Assembly: GCA_001817755.1 (NCBI GenBank)
Contig: MHIY01000010.1
Location: forward strand, 1-11,468
From: Candidatus Colwellbacteria bacterium RIFCSPLOWO2_01_FULL_48_10
GTDB taxonomy: Bacteria > Patescibacteriota > Minisyncoccia > UBA6257 > Colwellbacteraceae
Direction of reading: 5' to 3'
DNA: 11,468 nucleotides
The number at the start of each line of letters is the position of its first letter. The first letter of the stretch is position 1. A model generated the notes under the pieces. The model ran no database searches, was not told where the DNA came from, and saw nothing but the letters and a program-made list of their open reading frames with translations. The position numbers and the translations under genes were made by a program. Positions 5,524 through 11,236 of this stretch are shown in pieces.

Positions 5524-7641
5524 ATGAACAGGCTAATTATGAGGAATAATTTATCTAGAGACGGCGAGATTTCAATAATTTTAATTCTTGGACTTACCGC
5601 GGCCATTGTTGTTGTTGGTGTCGGAGCTCTCTCATTCAGTTCCAACGAGTCTTTAATATCTGGAAGCTTTGGCAAATCCAGCCGGGCCATGGCCTATGCC
5701 GAGGCCGGTGCCAGGGACGCCCTGGCAAGGATCTCAAGAAACAGAGACTACACGGCGGGCGTTTACACGATAGATATTTCTTCTCCGACCGGAAGCTGTG
5801 CTACGGTTTTGGACGGATGTGCGAGCGTGAGGGTTGATGGTACAACCTCGCCAAAGATAATCACCTCCATCGGCACCGCCGGCACGGCCACGAGAAAGAT
5901 CCAGGTTGACGCGAGCTACGATTCCAACGGTGTCATTACCAATAAAACATGGATGGAGGTAAGGGAATCGCCGACTGTTTCCACCGGTTCTGCGACTGGT
6001 ATTGGCGATGCCTCAGCCACCTTGAACGGTTGGACCAATACCAACAGCAATTCAGGGGTTTTGGTTTGGTTCAGGTACGCTTCTTTCCTTCCGGCCAATT
6101 GCAATGATGCCTTTGGTACTGGTCCGGTTCCATCTGCCGGGATTTCGAAGAGCGCAAGCGCCGATCCGAGCTCTTTTTCTCATGCGATTGCATCGGGATT
6201 GTCTGCCGGCACGAAATATTATTATTGCGCGATAGCTAGTTATGGCAGCAGCGAAAAGATCTATGGCCAGCTTTTTTCTTTTACCACGACTGGTGCGTCT
6301 GTGCCCCCGCCGGCTATACCGCCAACCGCGGTGACTGTTTCGGCGACGGACATAAACGACACCACCAGCGTCTTTCATGCGACTCTCAATGGCCTCGCAA
6401 ACCCCAACGGCACCAGTACCACAGCCTGGTTTCGGTACAGCGCATTGCTTACTCTCGTTTGCAGTGATAGCTTTGGAACCAGGGTGCCGCTCTCCGGCGG
6501 CACAGACATTGGTTCTGGCGTCGCGCCCATCGCCTATTCCCAATTTGCCAACAGCCTCGAGGCCAATACTACTTATTATTACTGCGCCATCGCCTCAAAT
6601 TCGGCCGGGACTTCTTTTGGATCCATTCTCACATTTACAACCCCGGCGAACACATTTCCATCCGGCATGGCTGTAACTTCTGACTCACCCCCCTTCATCA
6701 CCATCTACAAACGCTCCGGCGATACCTTTACCAAATTAGCCGATCCGGCAACACTGCCTACGTATGCGGCTTATGGAGTTGATTTCTCGACTAATGATGA
6801 CTATTTAGCCGTGGCGCATTCCAATGAACCCTATATCACCATCTACAAACGCTCCGGCGATACCTTCACCAAATTGGCCGATCCGGCTGTGCTTCCGGGG
6901 AGTGATGGGTATGGAGTTGCCTTCTCAAGCAATGCCACCTACCTTGCCGTAGGCCACTACTCATCCCCCTACATCACCATCTACAAACGCTCCGGCGATA
7001 CCTTTACCAAATTGGCCAATCCGGCAACACCGCTCTCCAGCCGCGTCCGGGCTGTAGCCTTCTCAAGCAATGCCACTTACCTAGCTTTAGCTTCTGACTC
7101 ACCCCCCTACCTCACCATCTACGAACGCTCCGGCGATACCTTTACCAAATTGGCCGATCCGGCTGTGCTTCCGCCAAACAACGGGTATGGAGTTGCCTTC
7201 TCAAGCGATGACACCTACCTCTCTGTAGGTCATAGTGTTTCCCCCTTCATCACCATATATACACACTCAGGCAATACCTTTACCAAATTAGCCGATCCGA
7301 CAATATTGCCGCTGTCTACAGTCAGAGGGACCGTATTCTCAAGCAATGTCACTTACCTAGCTTTAGCTAACCACTCATCCCCCTTCATCACCATCTACAA
7401 ACGATCCGAGGATACGTTTACCAAACTGGCCGATCCGGCTGTGCTTCCGCCAAACAACGCTACTGCTGTTGATTTCTCGGTTAACGATCTTTACCTGGTT
7501 ATAGCTAATATAATAAGATCCCCCGACATCACCATCTACAAACGCTCCGGCGATACCTTCACCAAATTGGCCGATCCGGCAATATTGCCCGGGAGCGCTT
7601 TCGGAGTCAAATTCACCAACCAACCCGAAATAGAGCCGTAG
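5524..7641 (+). CDS. PilX/GspK-like pilin fused to two Fn3-like domains and a seven-unit beta-propeller
   Basis: A 705-residue protein; an in-frame ATG at 5539 is an equally good start and aligns better with the copy at 1445. The leader ends in Arg-Asp-Gly, then EISIILILGL, without Glu at +5, as in GspK-type tip pseudopilins. AMAYAEAGARDALARI (55-70) and the Cys pair C92/C99 match the paralogue. Fn3-like domains span ~148-256 and ~268-374, each with WFRY, FGT, TYYYCAIA-type strands and a Cys pair (C193/C235; C313/C354). From residue 390 there are seven units of 46 residues with ITIYKRSGDTFTKLADPA and a YGVAFSSNATYLAVGH-type half. The last unit lacks its final strand, and GMAVT before unit 1 can supply it, so a closed seven-bladed propeller is expected. 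Likely a tip-located adhesin anchored as a pilin. Ligand unknown. Confidence 0.78.
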   Translation: MNRLIMRNNLSRDGEISIILILGLTAAIVVVGVGALSFSSNESLISGSFGKSSRAMAYAEAGARDALARISRNRDYTAGVYTIDISSPTGSCATVLDGCASVRVDGTTSPKIITSIGTAGTATRKIQVDASYDSNGVITNKTWMEVRESPTVSTGSATGIGDASATLNGWTNTNSNSGVLVWFRYASFLPANCNDAFGTGPVPSAGISKSASADPSSFSHAIASGLSAGTKYYYCAIASYGSSEKIYGQLFSFTTTGASVPPPAIPPTAVTVSATDINDTTSVFHATLNGLANPNGTSTTAWFRYSALLTLVCSDSFGTRVPLSGGTDIGSGVAPIAYSQFANSLEANTTYYYCAIASNSAGTSFGSILTFTTPANTFPSGMAVTSDSPPFITIYKRSGDTFTKLADPATLPTYAAYGVDFSTNDDYLAVAHSNEPYITIYKRSGDTFTKLADPAVLPGSDGYGVAFSSNATYLAVGHYSSPYITIYKRSGDTFTKLANPATPLSSRVRAVAFSSNATYLALASDSPPYLTIYERSGDTFTKLADPAVLPPNNGYGVAFSSDDTYLSVGHSVSPFITIYTHSGNTFTKLADPTILPLSTVRGTVFSSNVTYLALANHSSPFITIYKRSEDTFTKLADPAVLPPNNATAVDFSVNDLYLVIANIIRSPDITIYKRSGDTFTKLADPAILPGSAFGVKFTNQPEIEP
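6691..7638 (+). repeat. Seven-unit 138-bp tandem repeat encoding the propeller blades
   Basis: Units begin at 6691, 6829, 6967, 7105, 7243, 7381 and 7522. The period is exactly 138 bp (46 codons), except unit 6, which is 141 bp. About 50 bp from ATCACCATCTACAAACGC through GCCGATCCG is almost identical at DNA level in units 1, 2, 3 and 7, slightly changed in 4, and more diverged in 5 and 6. The second half of each unit varies more. This points to recent amplification or gene conversion in part of the array. Confidence 0.9.
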
Positions 7642-7766
7642 CATAAAAATATTTAGTCTAATTACCTTTAGTTAACCTTGAGGGGTGGCACCTTCCAATA
7701 AGCAAAGATTAATTAACGCCTCCCTACGCAGGATTAAATAGTGGAAATGGTAGAAAGAATAGGGTT
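7642..7766. other. Non-coding stretch between the pilin locus and the tRNA locus
   Basis: No plausible gene on either strand. It contains a T-box-like string (gaggggtggcacc, 7680-7692) with no room for a T-box stem I, and AT-rich TTAG/CTAA words around 7654-7676. No clear terminator follows the pilin gene. Confidence 0.5.
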
Positions 7767-7795
7767 TTGAGTAAAAGAGCAAAGGAAGGTAAACT
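7767..7795 (+). promoter_or_regulatory. Sigma70-type promoter before the tRNA locus
   Basis: TTGAGT (7767-7772) and TAAACT (7790-7795) are separated by 17 nt. Transcription would start near 7802, about 9 nt before the upstream tRNA 5' half at 7811, which suggests that copy is the natural 5' end of the transcript. Confidence 0.45.
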
Positions 7796-7810
7796 GTTTC
7801 TTGCGAATAA

Positions 7811-7844
7811 GCCAGCGTAGTTCAGTGGCAGAACAATGCTTTCG
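7811..7844 (+). pseudogene. Extra tRNA-Thr 5' half (acceptor strand, D-arm and start of anticodon arm)
   Basis: GCCAGCG (acceptor), TA, GTTC/GAAC D-stem with AGTGGCA loop, A, ATGCT and TTCG are present, but no matching 3' anticodon stem follows. Bases 7818-7844 are identical to 7920-7946. GCCAGCG pairs fully, with one G-U, with the acceptor 3' strand CGTTGGC at 7976-7982, better than the adjacent GCCGATA does. It is either a real 5' exon separated from its 3' part by 102 nt, or the remnant of a duplication or integration. See findings. Confidence 0.65.
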
Positions 7845-7889
7845 CTCCGAGATTGTCCAAATCGAAAGATTTGGTTACAATCCCGAGAG
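7845..7889 (+). other. GAAA-capped hairpin inside the split tRNA locus
   Basis: CCAAATC (7857-7863) and GATTTGG (7868-7874) pair perfectly around a GAAA tetraloop. ATTGT (7852-7856) pairs with ACAAT (7877-7881) across a TT bulge, and CTC-CG-x-G at 7845-7851 pairs with 7882-7889 around one mismatch and a bulged A. The hairpin begins exactly at the first base after the duplicated tRNA half. Confidence 0.6.
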
Positions 7890-7912
7890 TCCTCGATGTT
7901 CTGTGAAATTTT

Positions 7913-7983
7913 GCCGATATAGTTCAGTGGCAGAACAATGCTTTCGTAAAGCATAGACGCGGGTTCGATTCCCGCCGTTGGCT
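7913..7983 (+). tRNA. tRNA-Thr (anticodon CGT)
   Basis: Cloverleaf read by eye: acceptor GCCGATA, T-A, D-stem GTTC/GAAC, anticodon stem ATGCT/AGCAT with loop TTCGTAA (CGT at 7945-7947), four-base variable loop AGAC, T-stem GCGGG/CCCGC with loop TTCGATT, acceptor CGTTGGC and T73. CCA is not encoded. The C2-G71 pair and the G35-U36 anticodon bases fit threonine identity. The acceptor stem as read here has two G-U pairs and an A7-C66 mismatch; all three improve if the upstream 5' copy at 7811 is used. It decodes ACG. It lies 36 nt before prfB. Confidence 0.85.
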
Positions 7984-8018
7984 CATATTAGTTCAAAGTT
8001 TAAAGATCAAAATTCAAA

Positions 8019-8999
8019 ATGGATAGACAATCGGAGAATCTACAGGATTTGATCGTTGACCTCGGGCGCAAGCTGGACGTAGATGCGAAGAGAAAACAAC
8101 TCCAAGCGCTGGAGCTTGAGATATCCGACCCGCAGATATGGAAGAACGACCGCGCGCTGGCGGAAGCGAAGAACAAGGAGGCGGGGATAATGCGGGATAT
8201 TATCGAGCGGTATGACACCATTGATTCGGTGGAGAAAGTGCGCGCGCTTGAAACGCGTGTCGCGCTTTCTGGCCGATACGACCAGCTTAGCGCCATCGTT
8301 TCCACCTATGCCGGCGTGGGCGGGGAGGATGCCGCCGATTGGGCAAACATGCTTCTTCAAATGTACGTGAACTATGGAAAGAGCAGAGGCTGGAAGGTGA
8401 AGATGATAGACGACAACGCTGTGGAGATAAACGGCCCGTACGCTTACGGTTTCCTTAAGAAAGAGGTGGGTGTGCACCGTCTGGTTCGCATCTCGCCCTA
8501 TGATTCAAAAAAGCTTCGCCATACCGCTTTCGCGCTTGTGGAGGTCGTGCCCGACCTGCCGCCGCTTGATGCGCAGAACATAAAAATTCCCGACGAAGAT
8601 CTGCGGCTCGAGTTTTCGCGTTCGGGCGGACCGGGCGGGCAGAATGTGAACAAAGTTGAAACTGCCGTGCGCATTGTGCACATCCCGACCGGCATTGCTG
8701 CCGCTTCACGCGCCGAGCGCGCGCAGGCCCAAAACCGCGAGAAGGCCATGAGCATGCTCAAGGCAAAATTAATAAAATTGATGGAAACCGAAAAGGCGCA
8801 GGAGCTTTCGGACCTCCGCACGAAGGTGAAGCCGGAATGGGGCAACCAGATCAGGAGCTACGTCATGCACCCGTACAAGATGGTCAAAGATCATCGTACC
8901 GAGGTTGAAACATCGAACATTGATGCTGTCTTGAACGGAGGCCTTGAGGAATTCATTGAAGCCGAAGTGAATGGAGTAATCGCCAATAATGCGAATTAG
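8019..8999 (+). CDS. prfB: Peptide chain release factor 2, short form
   Basis: RF2 ends translation at UGA and UAA. The 326-residue product has the class-I release factor layout: helical domain 1, then AGVGGEDAADWA (98-109), YAYG, GVHRLVRISP (151-160), GGQ at 206-208 in SGGPGGQNVNKVETAVRIVHIPTG, and a C-terminal NQIRSYV...VKDHRTEVET block with DAVLNGGLEEFI. The stop-codon-reading tripeptide is SPY (159-161), not the usual SPF, but is closer to RF2 than to the PxT type of RF1. Domain 1 is about 40 residues shorter than in E. coli RF2 (365 aa). No programmed +1 frameshift site is needed: the frame is open from the ATG. The last residues VIANNAN and the stop codon are encoded by the left arm of the following palindromic repeat. 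No Shine-Dalgarno; TTCAAA-type words precede the ATG. Confidence 0.93.
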   Translation: MDRQSENLQDLIVDLGRKLDVDAKRKQLQALELEISDPQIWKNDRALAEAKNKEAGIMRDIIERYDTIDSVEKVRALETRVALSGRYDQLSAIVSTYAGVGGEDAADWANMLLQMYVNYGKSRGWKVKMIDDNAVEINGPYAYGFLKKEVGVHRLVRISPYDSKKLRHTAFALVEVVPDLPPLDAQNIKIPDEDLRLEFSRSGGPGGQNVNKVETAVRIVHIPTGIAAASRAERAQAQNREKAMSMLKAKLIKLMETEKAQELSDLRTKVKPEWGNQIRSYVMHPYKMVKDHRTEVETSNIDAVLNGGLEEFIEAEVNGVIANNAN

Positions 9000-9086
9000 G
9001 GCAAATAATGCTAATATTGTTGGTGAATCTTGGGTTCCTGGCCCACATTCGCATTATTATAGAAATTAGCACTATTAGCGATTACT
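8974..9086. repeat. Palindromic spacer element between prfB and ftsE (family 1)
   Basis: The left arm (8974-9016) and right arm (~9046-9086) are imperfect inverted repeats built from AATGC(G/T)AAT words; each arm is about 41 nt around a centre of about 30 nt. The left arm overlaps the last nine codons of prfB, and the right arm ends 3 nt before the ftsE ATG. Same arms as the elements at 9771 and 11236, but more diverged. Confidence 0.8.
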
Positions 9087-9089
9087 ACA

Positions 9090-9770
9090 ATGATCCATTT
9101 CCAAAATGTTTCCAAGAGTTATGGCGACGGCTCGGATTCCCTCAAAGACGTTACTTTCTCGATAAATCCGAAAGAATTTGTTTCTATTGTTGGTTTGTCG
9201 GGCGCGGGCAAATCGACCATCGTGAAGCTCCTGATAGCCGAGGAGCGTCCTACCAAGGGTCGCATTACTTTCGCCCAATACGATATCAATAAGCTGAAGG
9301 AAAAAGATCTGCCGAAACTGCGCCGGCATATGGGTCTGGTGTTCCAGGATTTTAAGCTCCTGCCGACAAAAAATGTCCACGAGAACGTCGCTTTCGCGCT
9401 TGAGGTTGCCGGCCGGCCGGAAGAAGAGATAAACGATTTGGTGATGGAAGTTCTCGACCTAGTGGGCATTCCAGACAAAGGCAAAAGTTTCGTTCACCAA
9501 CTTTCCGGAGGCGAGAAACAGAGAGTGGCGATAGCGCGGGCAATGGTGAACCGGCCGGATGTTATCATCGCCGACGAACCGACGAGCAACCTGGACTCGG
9601 TTAACACCGCCGGCATCATAAATCTTTTAAAAAAGATCAACGAGATGGGCACGACCGTGATATTGGCCACGCACAACGAAGATACCGTAAACGATCTGAA
9701 ACGTCGCGTGATAACAATTCAGGACGGCCGCCTGATACGGGACGAGGAAAGCAGCAAATACCATCTTTAA
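9090..9770 (+). CDS. ftsE: Cell division ATP-binding protein FtsE
   Basis: ABC-type ATPase of 226 residues, the usual FtsE length. Visible motifs: Walker A GLSGAGKST (35-43), Q-loop VFQDFKLLP (84-92), signature LSGGEKQRVAIARA (138-151), Walker B VIIADEPT (158-165), D-loop SNLD (166-169) and switch His195 in ATHNEDTV. FQDF-LLPTKNVxENVAFALE is characteristic of FtsE. It pairs with FtsX, encoded next, to form an inner-membrane complex that activates peptidoglycan hydrolases at the septum; ATP turnover drives conformational signalling rather than transport. Unlike most bacteria, where ftsE and ftsX abut or overlap, the two genes here are 129 nt apart with a palindromic element between them. No Shine-Dalgarno sequence precedes the ATG. 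Confidence 0.95.
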   Translation: MIHFQNVSKSYGDGSDSLKDVTFSINPKEFVSIVGLSGAGKSTIVKLLIAEERPTKGRITFAQYDINKLKEKDLPKLRRHMGLVFQDFKLLPTKNVHENVAFALEVAGRPEEEINDLVMEVLDLVGIPDKGKSFVHQLSGGEKQRVAIARAMVNRPDVIIADEPTSNLDSVNTAGIINLLKKINEMGTTVILATHNEDTVNDLKRRVITIQDGRLIRDEESSKYHL

Positions 9771-9895
9771 GAGTAATCGCGAATAATGCTAATAAATTTA
9801 AATAATGCGAATGAACATCATCAATACAGATAAGCCTATGAGCGCAAGCGTTTCATTAGCATTTTTTGCTAAAATTCGCATTATTAGCGAAAACT
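9771..9895. repeat. 125-bp palindromic spacer element between ftsE and ftsX (family 1)
   Basis: Begins at the first base after the ftsE stop and ends 4 nt before the ftsX ATG. Left words: TCGCGAAT (9777), ATGCTAAT (9786), ATGCGAAT (9805). Right words: ATTAGCAT (9855), ATTCGCAT (9874), ATTAGCGA (9883). Spacing is mirror-symmetric (9 and 19 nt). The central ~40 nt are unrelated to the centre of the 11236 copy, although the total length is the same. Confidence 0.85.
9867..9875 (+). promoter_or_regulatory. Possible extended -10 (TGCTAAAAT) in the right arm, before ftsX
   Basis: TGCTAAAAT fits TGnTATAAT with one change and ends 24 nt before the ftsX ATG. The same string ends 23 nt before the groEL ATG, inside the same repeat arm. 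No -35 is seen. It could give ftsX a promoter of its own. Confidence 0.35.
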
Positions 9896-9899
9896 AATT

Positions 9900-10808
9900 A
9901 TGGCCACAACGCTATATCGGATAATAAAATACGGTTTGAAGAATTTCTGGCGCCAGCGGCTGGTTTCGCTAGCGACACTTACCATAATAGTTCTCGCGGT
10001 TTTCGTGTTCGAGGGGCTCATGGTCTTTAACTCAGTTTCCAATACCGTTCTCGAACGCATCCGCGACAAGATAGATATTAGCGTTTATTTCAAGACAACT
10101 GCCCCGGAAGACGAGGTTTTGCGTCTACGCCGATCGCTTGAGGGTCTAGCCGAAGTTGAGGCTGTTGAATATGTATCGCGTGAAGATGCGCTCACGCTTT
10201 TTACCGCGAAGCACGAGAAAGACGAGACCATTAGTCGGGCGATAACCGAGCTGGGCGAAAACCCTCTGCCCGCTTCTATCAACATTAAAGCCAAGGATCC
10301 TAGCAAGTATGGCATGATCGTTTCTTACTTGGATTCCGGTTCATTCGATGAATTGATCGATGACATCAGCTATAGCGAGAACCAAGTCGTCATTGACAAG
10401 TTGGCCGCCATCATCGCCGTGAGCGGCAAGGCCGGTATAATACTTACCATCGTCCTGTCTATTGTCGCCATAATAGTGTCTTTCAACACGATATTGCTCG
10501 CGATCTATTCTAACCGCGAGGAGATAAGCGTTATGCGCCTCGTGGGCGCCTCGAACACCCTTATCCGCGGGCCGTTCGTGGTCGAGGGCATAATCTACGG
10601 CACGATCGGCGCCGTGCTTACGCTTCTCATCACTTTGCCGATAGCATATTTTGTTTCGCCTTATTTAAAGCTGCTTTCCGAGGACATCGACATATTCCGG
10701 TATCTTACTTCCCATATTTTCTCGATCCTTGGCTACGAACTGCTTTTCGGCATCGCGATCGGCGTCATTTCGAGTCTTATCGCGATCAGGAAATACATCA
10801 AAATATAA
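9900..10808 (+). CDS. ftsX: Cell division protein FtsX
   Basis: Integral membrane partner of FtsE, 302 residues, a normal FtsX length. There are four predicted membrane segments (~22-45, ~176-202, ~224-250, ~276-297). A large extracytoplasmic domain (~46-175) lies between the first two. It holds IDISVYFK, VEYVSREDAL and ENPLPASINI, the classic FtsX hallmark. The EEISVMRLVGAS segment (207-218) before the third helix is the conserved coupling region of the FtsX/MacB-type permease fold. It transmits FtsE ATPase activity to septal cell-wall hydrolases or their activators; no such hydrolase gene lies in this window. The gene may be transcribed from the repeat-borne -10-like site at 9867 as well as by read-through from ftsE. 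It is followed by a different palindromic spacer, then groES. Confidence 0.95.
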   Translation: MATTLYRIIKYGLKNFWRQRLVSLATLTIIVLAVFVFEGLMVFNSVSNTVLERIRDKIDISVYFKTTAPEDEVLRLRRSLEGLAEVEAVEYVSREDALTLFTAKHEKDETISRAITELGENPLPASINIKAKDPSKYGMIVSYLDSGSFDELIDDISYSENQVVIDKLAAIIAVSGKAGIILTIVLSIVAIIVSFNTILLAIYSNREEISVMRLVGASNTLIRGPFVVEGIIYGTIGAVLTLLITLPIAYFVSPYLKLLSEDIDIFRYLTSHIFSILGYELLFGIAIGVISSLIAIRKYIKI

Positions 10809-10892
10809 CCTTACGAATGTACGAATCTTTACCAATATACCAATGGATCCTAATCCAATTTGTATATTCGTACTGATTGGTAATTGGTAAGG
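10809..10892. repeat. Palindromic spacer element between ftsX and groES (family 2)
   Basis: Starts right after the ftsX stop. Left words: TACGAAT (10812, 10820) and TACCAAT (10830, 10838). Right words: ATTTGTA (10858), ATTCGTA (10866) and ATTGGTA (10876, 10884). Word starts are spaced 8, 10 and 8 nt on both sides, around a GGATCC-containing centre. The arms match closely except at the word-variable base. Built like family 1 but with unrelated words. Confidence 0.8.
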
Positions 10893-10900
10893 ATTATGCA

Positions 10901-10930
10901 TTGGCCAAGCTCAGGCTTTTCATATATTAT
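10901..10930 (+). promoter_or_regulatory. Possible promoter for groES
   Basis: TTGGCC (10901-10906) is followed by TATATT (10923-10928, 16-nt spacer) or TATTAT (10925-10930, 18-nt spacer). The start point would be about 10 nt before the ATG at 10946. No CIRCE (TTAGCACTC-N9-GAGTGCTAA) element is present, so HrcA control is not supported. Confidence 0.4.
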
Positions 10931-10945
10931 TCTCACAAAAATAAC

Positions 10946-11236
10946 ATGACAAACTTAAAGCCACTATCCAATCATATCTTCCTTGAGTCGGCGGTCGAAG
11001 AGAAAATAACGAAGTCCGGCATCGTTATCCCAGACACAGCCGAGAAGGAAAAACCCACCATGGGTACCGTGCTCGCCATCGGCCCGGGCAAGCATAACGA
11101 TCGGGGCGAGCGCATGCCAATGACGGTTAAGGTCGGTGACACCGTGCTTTTCAAAAAATACGGCATGGACGAGATTGAGATAGACGGAAAGAAATATATG
11201 GTTGGAGACGAAGACGATGTGTTGGCCATAATCTAG
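10946..11236 (+). CDS. groES: Co-chaperonin GroES
   Basis: Read from ATG 10946, giving 96 residues, the usual Cpn10 length; an upstream in-frame start at 10877 would add 23 unrelated residues and overlap the preceding repeat. The sequence shows NLKPLSNHIFLE, the mobile loop with the GroEL-binding IVI tripeptide (26-28) in KSGIVIPDTAEKEKP, GTVLAIGPG (40-48), the roof region GERMP, VKVGDTVLFKKYG and a C-terminal GDEDDVLAII. GroES caps the GroEL barrel and helps close the folding chamber in the cytoplasm. groEL follows, but 126 nt away, with a 125-bp palindromic element between them. No Shine-Dalgarno and no CIRCE operator. Confidence 0.95.
   Translation: MTNLKPLSNHIFLESAVEEKITKSGIVIPDTAEKEKPTMGTVLAIGPGKHNDRGERMPMTVKVGDTVLFKKYGMDEIEIDGKKYMVGDEDDVLAII

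Noticed and set aside
6691..7638. CRISPR-like periodic repeats
   Set aside because: The 138-bp period keeps the reading frame and encodes propeller blades; units are contiguous, with no unique spacers of CRISPR size.
7680..7696. T-box-like sequence (GGGGTGGCACC) suggesting a T-box riboswitch
   Set aside because: Only about 40 nt separate it from the upstream gene, too little for stem I and a specifier loop, and no antiterminator/terminator pair or aminoacyl-tRNA synthetase gene follows.
7845..7946. Group I intron in the tRNA anticodon loop
   Set aside because: The intervening stretch is only 102 nt, shorter than any catalytic core of that class, and no P/Q/R/S-type elements are visible.
8019..8120. 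Programmed +1 frameshift in prfB
   Set aside because: The frame is open from ATG 8019 with no in-frame TGA and no CTTTGAC slippery site.
10809..10945. CIRCE/HrcA operator upstream of groES
   Set aside because: No TTAGCACTC-N9-GAGTGCTAA or close variant is present; the inverted repeats there use TACGAAT/TACCAAT words.
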